A DNA stretch of 54,939 nucleotides, from contig CALIGI010000075.1 in the NCBI GenBank assembly GCA_938021205.1, positions 1-54,939 on the forward strand, read 5' to 3'. The notes under the pieces are model-generated. The model had not been told where the DNA came from and made no database searches. It saw only the letters and a list, made by a program, of their open reading frames with translations. Source of the stretch: an uncultured Pseudanabaenaceae cyanobacterium (lineage in GTDB: Bacteria > Cyanobacteriota > Cyanobacteriia > PCC-9006 > JAAUQQ01). Positions 10,701-17,700 of this stretch are shown here, one piece after another. Both the position numbers and the translations under genes were made by a program. Numbering within the stretch: position 1 is the first letter of the stretch; each line of letters starts with the position of its first letter.

Positions 10701-10803
10701 GCATCAGGTGCGCCGGGGCAATAGCGGTCAGGGGCTACCTGACAGTGACCAAGTCAGCATCGAAATGCGTGCGCCTAAGCCCAAGGAATTTTGGGGGGGG
10801 TAG
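7771..10803 (+). CDS. Exported protein with two DUF3131 domains
   Basis: 1010 residues. An N-terminal signal peptide with long hydrophobic core ends near PVQAQ. Two homologous domains (~45-430 and ~560-960) share landmarks: TLW-x-x-G-x-YLxALxAA, LGYEEYAARG, a conserved Tyr-Val-x-Ser region, and a C-terminal GNTNGLIMEILYYKA-type segment. I assign them to DUF3131, a family seen beside GT2 synthases; a glucoamylase-like helical toroid fold is a possibility I cannot verify. Between them (~430-555) is a Pro/Ala/Glu linker built on PEPAPAPA units. Domain 1 resembles the protein at 11117 more than domain 2 does, suggesting two duplication events. Two G-runs occur: 8022-8028 and 10793-10800, the latter abutting the stop codon. 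A role in handling or trimming a nascent glucan in the periplasm is inferred from context. Confidence 0.8.
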   Translation: MILSLSRRWCRRLALFAAGLFCHALLALPLQLLWLSPVQAQDSGPAACAAIINPLTPEEMKYAESAWNYFVDNTQPDTGFTNSAGGYPSGTLWDMGNYLMALNAARFMGLIEQSEFDGRLNNFLAGLGSLELFEGKLPNKVYQSATGEMVDYGNNSLPRGIGWSALDIGRMLAAFHILEICHPQYGEWMKGIVDSWQVDLSVKDEMMYGATVLPDDSTLLVQEGRLGYEEYAARGYELWGYKVPKAISYEPYEFVDIYGVDIPIDQRDFQTTNANNYVVSESYILDAIEFGLEGDQADYARRVYEVQKRRFEDTGILTAVTEDNINGPPYFLYSTVYSNGVPWAVITETNELHPELRTVSSKAAFGWHYVYPEEEYAAKVFDKVKDIANSERGYYAGVFESGLYEPEPPINDILTGNTNGLIMEILYYKARGNQPLVSGNGAAPVAVQTASDQQAPTAPAPAPESPSAPEPAPAPASEPSPEPAPAPAPEPAPAPAPEPAPAPAPEPAPAPAPEPAPAPPAATVPENRPVAISVEPAPAPVAAPPPPSSSPDPLQAPSLVSVAPIPPVSRRIGTSACPVPERALSVTDRRYAKTAWQYFEANLAATGVVRDRADLDGATLWGLGDYLGALHAAYSLELIDGKTFDKKVRHLLGALGQLDLFSGELPHRAYNTRSLSPVDYGGNEDPVGNGWSGLDLGRMLSALHSLKTCHPQYTDVVDQTLLDWSYLRVVRNGRIANARLGEDSKGRSQIRVKPAQILGYEEYAARGFQLWGFDVTESAVGGNYKTAKVDEEAVPVERSTRLRRAEHERLNTISTPFILYGLEFGFDPQMKRLVDSIFHAEAKRYARTGIFSASGTTLGPQSPRVVHSTVVAEGEPWVATDSSGEAIRDGRVVSTAVAFAYHTLYPDHPYSQELWRATLDLYNHNLGYYEGFKESNGDRVLGFTGGTNSLILQALLHKATDRQPIIQAHRDLDSPWWHQVRRGNSGQGLPDSDQVSIEMRAPKPKEFWGG
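9180..9335 (+). repeat. Tandem repeat encoding Pro-Ala-Glu-Pro linker
   Basis: Degenerate units encoding PEPAPAPA repeat between the two DUF3131 domains. The opposite strand stays open as a Gly/Ala-rich frame only because of this repetition. It is probably an extended spacer and may vary in length between strains. Confidence 0.8.
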
Positions 10804-11116
10804 CGCAGGTCATTTGGGGTTAACCCCGGTTTTATGGGCTGAGTAATCAGCCTTGTTCCCTAATTCCTTCTCCTTTCTTTGACCCCGCTGGGGGAGCAAG
10901 GGAGAAGGGGACCGGGGGCCAACTCAGGCTTTTGACAGCCTTAGAGGCTTCCCTCTCTTGCAGGAGTCCAAGCGAGAGAAGGCCACCCTAACTTTGCTGG
11001 TTGTGGGATTGGGGTGGGCCAATTTTTATCTTTTCTGCTGGCCTGAGCCATGCTTTTCCCCAGCTGAAACGTTCTTTGAGTCACCGATATTTCTATCTAT
11101 TTTGTGAGTTCAGATC
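10804..11116. repeat. Spacer with palindromic interspersed repeat
   Basis: A hairpin-forming element at about 10866-10911 pairs CCTTCTCC-type and GGAGAAGG-type arms around a GC-rich centre. It resembles in style the larger palindrome at 25364-25481. The rest of this 313-base spacer has no gene. It may terminate the first DUF3131 transcript partially. Confidence 0.5.
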
Positions 11117-12577
11117 ATGGTTATTCGTCTCAAACAAACCTTGCGTATCATTGTCTGGGGGAGCTGCGGCTTGGCGTTGAGCTTGGGCTTAAGCATGTGT
11201 ACCTTTCGTCCCGTGACCGTTCCGGAGGAAACGGTAGAGGAGGAGGCTGGACCTTCGCCTGAAGCGATCGCCTTCGCCCAAAGTTGCAGTGCAATCTCTG
11301 ACCCACTTTCTCCTGAAGAATTGGCCACAGCTCAAGTGGCTTGGCAGTACTTTGTCAATAATCGTCAACCCGAAACAGGACTCACCAATGCCGCAAATAA
11401 TTTCCCCTCTGCGACCCTCTGGGACCAGGGGAATTACCTCACGGCACTGAATGCAGCACGTTGGTTAGGGCTCGTTGATCAAGCTGAGTTTGACCTACAA
11501 CTCAATCAATTCCTCGCCAGCTTGGCAGAGTTGCCCCTATTTGAAGATGCCTTGCCCAATAAGGTCTACAACACTCAAACCAAGGCCATGGTGGATTATG
11601 GCAATCAACTCTCTGAGGAGGGCCTAGGATGGTCTGCCCTGGATCTGGGTCGCATGTTGGCTGCTTTGGATATTGTGCGTCGCTGTCATCCCGAATATCG
11701 TTCGTGGATTGAGGGGATTGTTGCTCGCTGGGAGTTGGACCGATCTGTGGTGGATGGTCAGCTCTTTGGCGGTATCCCTCGGGAAGATAAATCTCTCAGC
11801 AAAAATCCGGTCTTACAGGTGCAAGAGGGGCGCTTGGGCTATGAAGAATATGCGGCCAGGGGCTATAGCCTGTGGGGCTATGAGTTACCGAAGGCATTGA
11901 ATTTAGAGCCTGCGCAGAATGTCACTGTGGAAGGGGTTTCGTTCCTTGTGGATGCCCGTTCCTTTGAGGATAGCGAGGCCAATAATTATGTGGTGAGTGA
12001 GTCTTATATCTTGGATGCGATCGAGTTTGGCTGGGACGAAACCCTGGCCGAGCAAGCCAAGCAAGTCTTTGAGGCTCAGAAGCAGCGCTATCAAAACACG
12101 GGGCAGCTTACAGCGGTGTCCGAAGACAACATCGACCAAGCGCCCCACTTCCTCTATAGCACGGTCTATGCCAACGGAAATCCCTGGGCGGTGATCACCG
12201 AGGAAAATGAGTCCCATCCAGAGTTACGGACGCTGAGCACTAAGGCAGCCTTTGGCTGGTACTACCTCTTTCCAGAAGATGAGTATGCTCAGCAACTGAT
12301 GGCAGCGGTGAAGGATCTCAAGGCTGAGGATGGCGGTGGTTTTTATGCCGGTCGCTATGAAGCTGATGGCGAGGTGAATGAAATTCTCACGGGCAATACC
12401 AATGGGTTGCTGTTGGAAATTTTGTATTACAAGGCTCGGGGTCAAGAACCTCTATTGGCAGGTGTCTTAAACGACGATGAGTTGACTGCAACGGCGATCG
12501 CTGAGGATGACTCCGCGTCCGAGGTATCCGCTGAGGAAACAGCTCCCGAGATTACTCCCGAGACAGCCCAGCCTTAA
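11117..12577 (+). CDS. Exported or membrane-anchored single-domain DUF3131 protein
   Basis: 486 residues. The N-terminus is a membrane segment (~8-28) ending in LGLSMC. The Cys could be a lipoprotein anchor, but Met at -1 departs from the lipobox, so plain N-terminal anchoring is equally possible. One DUF3131 domain (~45-445) carries the same landmarks as domain 1 of the upstream protein (ATLWDQGNYLTALNAAR; NNYVVSESYILDAIEFG). The C-terminal ~35 residues are acidic, Ala/Thr/Glu-rich and disordered. It lies 79 bases before the GT2 gene on the same strand, so co-transcription is likely. Periplasmic action on the synthase product is inferred; no catalytic residues can be assigned with confidence. 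Confidence 0.75.
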   Translation: MVIRLKQTLRIIVWGSCGLALSLGLSMCTFRPVTVPEETVEEEAGPSPEAIAFAQSCSAISDPLSPEELATAQVAWQYFVNNRQPETGLTNAANNFPSATLWDQGNYLTALNAARWLGLVDQAEFDLQLNQFLASLAELPLFEDALPNKVYNTQTKAMVDYGNQLSEEGLGWSALDLGRMLAALDIVRRCHPEYRSWIEGIVARWELDRSVVDGQLFGGIPREDKSLSKNPVLQVQEGRLGYEEYAARGYSLWGYELPKALNLEPAQNVTVEGVSFLVDARSFEDSEANNYVVSESYILDAIEFGWDETLAEQAKQVFEAQKQRYQNTGQLTAVSEDNIDQAPHFLYSTVYANGNPWAVITEENESHPELRTLSTKAAFGWYYLFPEDEYAQQLMAAVKDLKAEDGGGFYAGRYEADGEVNEILTGNTNGLLLEILYYKARGQEPLLAGVLNDDELTATAIAEDDSASEVSAEETAPEITPETAQP

Positions 12578-12656
12578 TTTTGCTCAGGGGTAGCTGCACA
12601 TTTTGGTGTGATGTTCGCCCCTGTGATGCTTCTTCTACCTGCTATCTTCCTAAGCC

Positions 12657-14651
12657 ATGATGAGCCCCTCTACCGTTCTCGAAAATCAACCAACCTTTTT
12701 TGGCAATACGCGATCGCAACTGCGCAAGCGCACCCTTCTCTTTCGCTACCTGGCCATCATTAATATTTTGCTGGGGCTTTGGTATATCGAATGGCGCATG
12801 GTCTATTCGATCAACTTAGAGGCTTGGTGGTTTGCGATCCCTTTATTCCTCGCAGAGGTCTATAGCTTTACAGGGGGGGTGCTATTTATGGTGGGACTAT
12901 GGCGACCCATTGAGCGACAGGTTCGTTCCCTAGACCGCCTCTTTCCCCGTATGCCTGCGGAGCAATGGCCGACAGTCGATGTCTTTATTGCTTGTTATAA
13001 CGAACCTGCCGAAATGGTGGAAGCCACAGCCCGAGCCGCTTTGGCGATGCAATATATTCACCGTAAGCTGCGGGTCTATATTCTCGACGATGGTGCCTCA
13101 CCCGATATGGCAGCCATGGCCGAGCGTCTGAATCAGGAGGATCTAGATACAAAGACGATGCGGATTGTTGCTCGGAAGATCCGTTATCGCCGCGATCGCC
13201 TCGTGCGCCGGATTGAAGAGTTGCGCAATTTAGAGCCGGGCATTGCCGATGCGGAAACCTTCCTCAATTTTTATGCCAAACGTCAGATGAGTCCCATGGG
13301 GCGGATGCAAGCTAAGTGGCTGGGTAGCCTCAAAGAGCTGACCGTTATTCTTAATGGTGGTAAGGCGACGGTCTCGGATTACCTCTCCGATGAAATCGCT
13401 GACTTGCAGGCCCAGATGGTAACGCTGGATAAGGAACTACAAGCGCTGGGACGCTGTTGCTACATTGCACGCCCCAAGCCTGCGGGCCGTCCTCACCATG
13501 CCAAGGCTGGCAATATTAACTACGCGCTGTTCTCCGGCGAAACCTCGGGTAAATTCATCCTGACCTTAGATGCCGACCACATTCCCGAGAATAAGTTTCT
13601 CAAGCGAGTTCTGCCCTACTTCTATAAGTACGAACTCTTTGCTGATCGCTACGAGGACAACAATATTGCCTTCGTGCAAACCCCCCAGGATTTTTCCAAC
13701 CTGCCCTCCGATGATCCCTTCGGTCACCAGGCTCACCTATTCTATGGCCCCATTCAGCAAGGCAAGGATGGTTTAGACTCCGCCTTCTATACCGGCACCA
13801 ATGCAATTCTGCGCCGAGAGGCTGTGGTCAGCGTGGGTTTGCGTAACTTCTCCAGTCTGCTCGCAGAGGATGATGACCTGCTAGATGAGTTTGAGCTGGT
13901 GGGGGGGATGTCCATCTCCAGTATTACGGAGGATATGAACACTGCCATGCGCCTCCATGCGGCGGGTTGGCAGTCGGTTTACCACAATGAAGTTCTAGCC
14001 CATGGTCTGGCACCGGATGACCTGGATGCCACCCTTAAGCAACGATTGCGTTGGGCCCAGGGCACGATCCAGGTATTAACCCAGGAAAACCCCCTGACGA
14101 AGCAGGGATTATCACTGATTCAGCGTCTGCAATATTTCGGAACGATGTATAGCTACTTCTCCGGATTTGCTACGTTGGTTTATTTGATTTGTCCCATTAT
14201 TTACTTCTTTACTGGGATTGTCCCCGTGAAGTCAATGGGGATTGCTTTTGCATTGCATTTTGTACCTACGTATATCATTAATCGACTGACATTTTTGTCG
14301 GTCGCCTGGGGCATCCCAGCGAAGGAGCTGTGGCGATCTGAACAATATGCGATCGCGCTATTCCCGCTGTTTATTAAGTCTGTTAGCACGGTCTTTCTCA
14401 ATGCTTCTCTAAGCTTCCAGGTAACGCCAAAGTACCGTAAGAAGGGGGTTTTTCTCCATCTTGTGCAGGGGCAAATACTGGTGTTGGTCCTAAGCCTTCT
14501 CGGTATGGGCTGGGGGCTGTATCAGTACTATCAAGGTGCCTATTCAGATCCGATGGCCTATGCCATTAATGTTATCTGGTCTGGCTATAACATCACGTTA
14601 TTGTGGTCTGTTATTGGAGCATCCTTTTGGCAACCAAAGACTTCTGAGTAA
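12657..14651 (+). CDS. Cellulose-synthase-like GT2 glycosyltransferase, membrane-embedded
   Basis: 664 residues with two N-terminal membrane segments (~28-80), a cytosolic GT2 domain and a C-terminal multi-span region (~485-655). The processive GT2 signature is complete: LDDG (143-146), HAKAGN (281-286), DAD (305-307), TED (424-426) and QRLRW (462-466). It should polymerise a beta-linked glycan from a nucleotide sugar and move it through the membrane; whether the product is cellulose, another glucan or a mannan cannot be decided. Unlike the BcsA-type protein at 23198 there is no PilZ domain. Instead ~120 residues (155-275), charged and helical, are inserted between LDDG and HAKAGN. Neighbours are DUF3131 genes upstream and STAS, GH2 and GH9 genes downstream. 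Two adjacent ATGs (12657, 12660) could both start. G-runs lie at 12873-12879 and 13901-13907. Confidence 0.9.
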   Translation: MMSPSTVLENQPTFFGNTRSQLRKRTLLFRYLAIINILLGLWYIEWRMVYSINLEAWWFAIPLFLAEVYSFTGGVLFMVGLWRPIERQVRSLDRLFPRMPAEQWPTVDVFIACYNEPAEMVEATARAALAMQYIHRKLRVYILDDGASPDMAAMAERLNQEDLDTKTMRIVARKIRYRRDRLVRRIEELRNLEPGIADAETFLNFYAKRQMSPMGRMQAKWLGSLKELTVILNGGKATVSDYLSDEIADLQAQMVTLDKELQALGRCCYIARPKPAGRPHHAKAGNINYALFSGETSGKFILTLDADHIPENKFLKRVLPYFYKYELFADRYEDNNIAFVQTPQDFSNLPSDDPFGHQAHLFYGPIQQGKDGLDSAFYTGTNAILRREAVVSVGLRNFSSLLAEDDDLLDEFELVGGMSISSITEDMNTAMRLHAAGWQSVYHNEVLAHGLAPDDLDATLKQRLRWAQGTIQVLTQENPLTKQGLSLIQRLQYFGTMYSYFSGFATLVYLICPIIYFFTGIVPVKSMGIAFALHFVPTYIINRLTFLSVAWGIPAKELWRSEQYAIALFPLFIKSVSTVFLNASLSFQVTPKYRKKGVFLHLVQGQILVLVLSLLGMGWGLYQYYQGAYSDPMAYAINVIWSGYNITLLWSVIGASFWQPKTSE

Positions 14652-14753
14652 TGAATTGAATTTCAGCTCAGAAAAGTTTGTTTTAGTCCGTAAATCAAGC
14701 TGAGAGAATGTATCTAATTCTGTACTCAAATACAGACTAATTCATTCCTTCCC

Positions 14754-15077
14754 ATGGCAACTCAAACTCAGGTTGAAATCGTTGAACTCTTTGGCCGCAT
14801 CGATGCTTCCAATAGCGACACTATCCGGCAAATTGTTAAAGAGTCCTTGGCCCATGGTGCGGGCCGCATTCTCCTTGACTGCCGCCAAGTGACATCCCTA
14901 GATAGCTCAGGTATCAGCACCCTCATCATGTCGCTGAAGCTGGCTCGTTCCGCAGGCGGGAAACTGGCGCTTTGCTCTATCAATGACCGCATTCGCATGA
15001 TGCTCCAGCTCACCGGCCTCGAACAGGTGTTTGAAGTCTTTTCTAACCGAGCTGAGTTTGAACAACGCTACGCCTAA
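14754..15077 (+). CDS. STAS-domain protein (anti-sigma-factor antagonist family)
   Basis: 107 residues forming one STAS domain. The helix/loop LDSSGISTLI (49-58) holds the Ser that is phosphorylated in SpoIIAA/RsbV-type proteins (Ser51 here). Such proteins switch partner binding according to phosphorylation by a Ser kinase and dephosphorylation by a PP2C phosphatase. Neither partner is adjacent. It sits 102 bases after the GT2 gene and 14 bases before the GH2 start, so it belongs to the cluster. Control of synthase or cluster expression by partner switching is a reasonable inference with no direct support in the sequence. Confidence 0.9.
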   Translation: MATQTQVEIVELFGRIDASNSDTIRQIVKESLAHGAGRILLDCRQVTSLDSSGISTLIMSLKLARSAGGKLALCSINDRIRMMLQLTGLEQVFEVFSNRAEFEQRYA

Positions 15078-15091
15078 TTTTCCCTGTGATT

Positions 15092-17542
15092 ATGTCTTCG
15101 TTTTCTTGGTTGCTGTTCTCCCGTCTATTGCACTCCCCTCGGTTCGCTGCCCTGCTGCTGGGGGCTGTGACGGTGGTGATGAGCCCCGCTCCGGCTTTGA
15201 CGAGGGAAATGGAAGAGCAGATCCCGCATCAGGCCTGTCCCCAGGCACCGGCCTCGAGATTGTCGCTACGAGCGGATGGTCGCCTATCTCTCAATGGTGA
15301 TTGGTTCTTTCGCCCAGACCCCCAGGGCACGACCCAACTGAAGCCCGCTCCCCAATCCTGGAATGGGTTGATGCAGCAACTTCAGCACCAAGGGAGTCGC
15401 CAGGCCGCTGAGGGGCCGACGACAGATACCTGGCAGTCGATGCAAGTGCCAGCGAACTGGTTCTTACAGGGCCAAGATATTCACGGGGTCGCTTGGTACT
15501 GTCGCCGCTTTACCCTGCCAGGGGAGCTGAGCTCGAAGCTCAATTCCGCTTCAGCTTCCTCGCTGTTGAAGCTGCAGTTTGAGGGCGTAGATTATGCTGC
15601 AGATGTTTGGCTGAACGGTCAATATCTCGGCTTCCATGAAGGCTATTTTCAGCCCTTTGGGTTTGACCTAGCCGAGATGATTAATCCCGCTGGCCCCAAT
15701 GAGCTACTGGTGCGGGTTAATAGCCCCCGCGAAACTGAAGGGGCAGATTGGTCACTGCGTAAGCGGCTGATTAAAGGGGTGCTGAGTCACCACGATACTC
15801 GTCCGGGGGGGGCCTGGAGCGATCGCGGGCAGGAGCAGAATACGGGGGGCATTTGGGCTCCGGTTTCGTTGCAGACTGCGGATACGGTGATGGTGGACCA
15901 GCTTAAGGTTACGCCTGTTCTCAAGCCCGATGGTTCCGGTGAGGCAGCGGTGGTACTGGAGGTGAGCAATGGTAGCGAGCGCACCCAGGTCGTCAATCTC
16001 ACTGCCCAGCTTTTGCCCGAAAACTTCCGCGAAGCGGCCCAACCCGAGCGAATTACTCGCCACCGCATTCCCCCCGGTGGTGCCAAGATTCACCTCAAGC
16101 TGACTCACCCCAGTCCCAAACTCTGGTGGACCTGGGATCAAGGTAATCCCCACCTCTATCGCCTTGATGTGCGGGTTCACAGTTTCGATGGACAAGCAGC
16201 GGCTGGGACTGAATTGCCATTGCTCGATCAGGCCAGTGATGTGTTTGGCTTTCGCACGATCGAACGCCGCGCTGAAGATATGGCTTGGTACCTCAATGGC
16301 CGCAAGATTTTCATTCGAGGGACCAACTACATCGGTAGCCAATGGCTGAGTGAGATGACCCCGGCTCGCTTTAAGCAGGATATGGACTTGATTCGCCGCG
16401 CCAATGTGAATGCGGTGCGGGTCCATGCCCATGTTACGGGGCGAGAGTTTTATCGCCAGGGCGATCGCCAGGGTATCCTCATCTGGCAAGACTTTCCGCT
16501 TCAGTGGGGCTACGAAGACACGCCGGAGTTTCTGGCCGAGGCGAAGCGCCAGGCCGAGGATATGCAGGACCTGTTGCATAATCATGCTTCGATAATGGCT
16601 TGGAGCCTGCATAATGAGCCGCCCTGGGATGCGGACTGGATGAAATACAAATACGAGAGCTACGATCCGAAACAGAACAAGCAACTGGATCAAGACTTGT
16701 ATAACCATCTGCTTGGGCGAGACCCCAGTCGATGGTTGCATTTGGCTAGCCTGACCAGTGAGCATCCTTGGTGGGGCTGGTATTCCCTGGAGCCGGAGGC
16801 CTATGATGAGGCTACGAAAGAAGCGTTGATTACAGAGTTTGGAGCCCAGGCTCTGCCGGGATTGCCCACCTTGCGCTCTATGTTCACCCCAGAGCAGCTT
16901 TGGCCAGATAGCGATGCGGATTGGGCGGCCTGGGACTTTCATAACTTCCAGCAGAAGGAGACTTTTGAGATTGCCAAGGTTGAACAAGGCAGCAATATCC
17001 AGGAATTCATTGCGAACAGTCAAACCTACCAAGCAGAATTGACTCAGCGAGCGGCGGAGGCCTATCGTCGGCAGCGTTTTCAGCCAGTCTCGGCGATTTT
17101 TCAGTTCATGTTTGTGGAGAACTGGCCTTCGATTAATTGGGGGGTGGTGGACCATGGGCGCAATCTTAAGCCGGGCTATGAAGCCCTGCGGTTGGCTTAC
17201 CAGCCGGTGTTGATTAGTGCGATCGCAGCTAAAACTGACGAGCAATCTGTGGGACAAACCCGCTGGGCTGCGGGCGATGAGGTGCTCCTGGATCTCTGGG
17301 GTATTAATGATTTGCACCAGGATTTTTCAGGAGTTCAGCTACGGTTGACTGTGCAACAGGAAGGGAGGTCACTCCATGCCTTTGGTCAGGCGTTTGACCT
17401 AGCGGCCAATGCAGGTGGCGTTGTCGGACAGTTTCGCGATCGCTTGGATGCACCAGGGAATTACCTGCTGGCGATGGAACTGCGCGATCGCCAGGGCAAG
17501 CTGCTCAGCCAGAACCAGTTTGAGTTTGAGGTGTTGCCGTGA
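15092..17542 (+). CDS. Exported glycoside hydrolase family 2, beta-mannosidase-like
   Basis: 816 residues from the ATG at 15092 (a GTG at 15086 is an alternative). The signal peptide ends near PAPALT. The N-terminal jelly roll (~50-220) is followed by Ig-like and TIM-barrel domains. The catalytic acid/base is in HNEP (residue ~509) and the nucleophile Glu in TEFGAQ (~581). The motifs IRGTNYIG, IWQDFP and TEFGAQ resemble beta-mannosidase or exo-glucosaminidase members of GH2 more than LacZ, so exo-cleavage of a beta-mannoside or related sugar is most likely. It is only 14 bases after the STAS gene. A C-terminal beta domain (~705-815) ends the protein. A run of 8 G (15805-15812) lies in the jelly-roll region. 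The substrate is uncertain; context suggests the polymer made by the GT2. Confidence 0.85.
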   Translation: MSSFSWLLFSRLLHSPRFAALLLGAVTVVMSPAPALTREMEEQIPHQACPQAPASRLSLRADGRLSLNGDWFFRPDPQGTTQLKPAPQSWNGLMQQLQHQGSRQAAEGPTTDTWQSMQVPANWFLQGQDIHGVAWYCRRFTLPGELSSKLNSASASSLLKLQFEGVDYAADVWLNGQYLGFHEGYFQPFGFDLAEMINPAGPNELLVRVNSPRETEGADWSLRKRLIKGVLSHHDTRPGGAWSDRGQEQNTGGIWAPVSLQTADTVMVDQLKVTPVLKPDGSGEAAVVLEVSNGSERTQVVNLTAQLLPENFREAAQPERITRHRIPPGGAKIHLKLTHPSPKLWWTWDQGNPHLYRLDVRVHSFDGQAAAGTELPLLDQASDVFGFRTIERRAEDMAWYLNGRKIFIRGTNYIGSQWLSEMTPARFKQDMDLIRRANVNAVRVHAHVTGREFYRQGDRQGILIWQDFPLQWGYEDTPEFLAEAKRQAEDMQDLLHNHASIMAWSLHNEPPWDADWMKYKYESYDPKQNKQLDQDLYNHLLGRDPSRWLHLASLTSEHPWWGWYSLEPEAYDEATKEALITEFGAQALPGLPTLRSMFTPEQLWPDSDADWAAWDFHNFQQKETFEIAKVEQGSNIQEFIANSQTYQAELTQRAAEAYRRQRFQPVSAIFQFMFVENWPSINWGVVDHGRNLKPGYEALRLAYQPVLISAIAAKTDEQSVGQTRWAAGDEVLLDLWGINDLHQDFSGVQLRLTVQQEGRSLHAFGQAFDLAANAGGVVGQFRDRLDAPGNYLLAMELRDRQGKLLSQNQFEFEVLP

Positions 17543-17700
17543 GTTACTCCGGTCTATGTCTGAATCCCTACACCTTTGCTGCTCACCATTAATCCCATAT
17601 TCCCCTTGCCCAGAGGGAGCGCACCCAAACTTATTTTGAGGGCGAGGAGGTCTGCCTTGCCTTTGCTCTTGTTTCCTCTCTTGCCTTTCTTTCGATTGCC

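Noticed and set aside
15752..17317. 521-codon minus-strand frame opposite the GH2 gene
   Set aside because: The plus strand encodes a GH2 with complete catalytic motifs; the antisense frame has no recognisable features.
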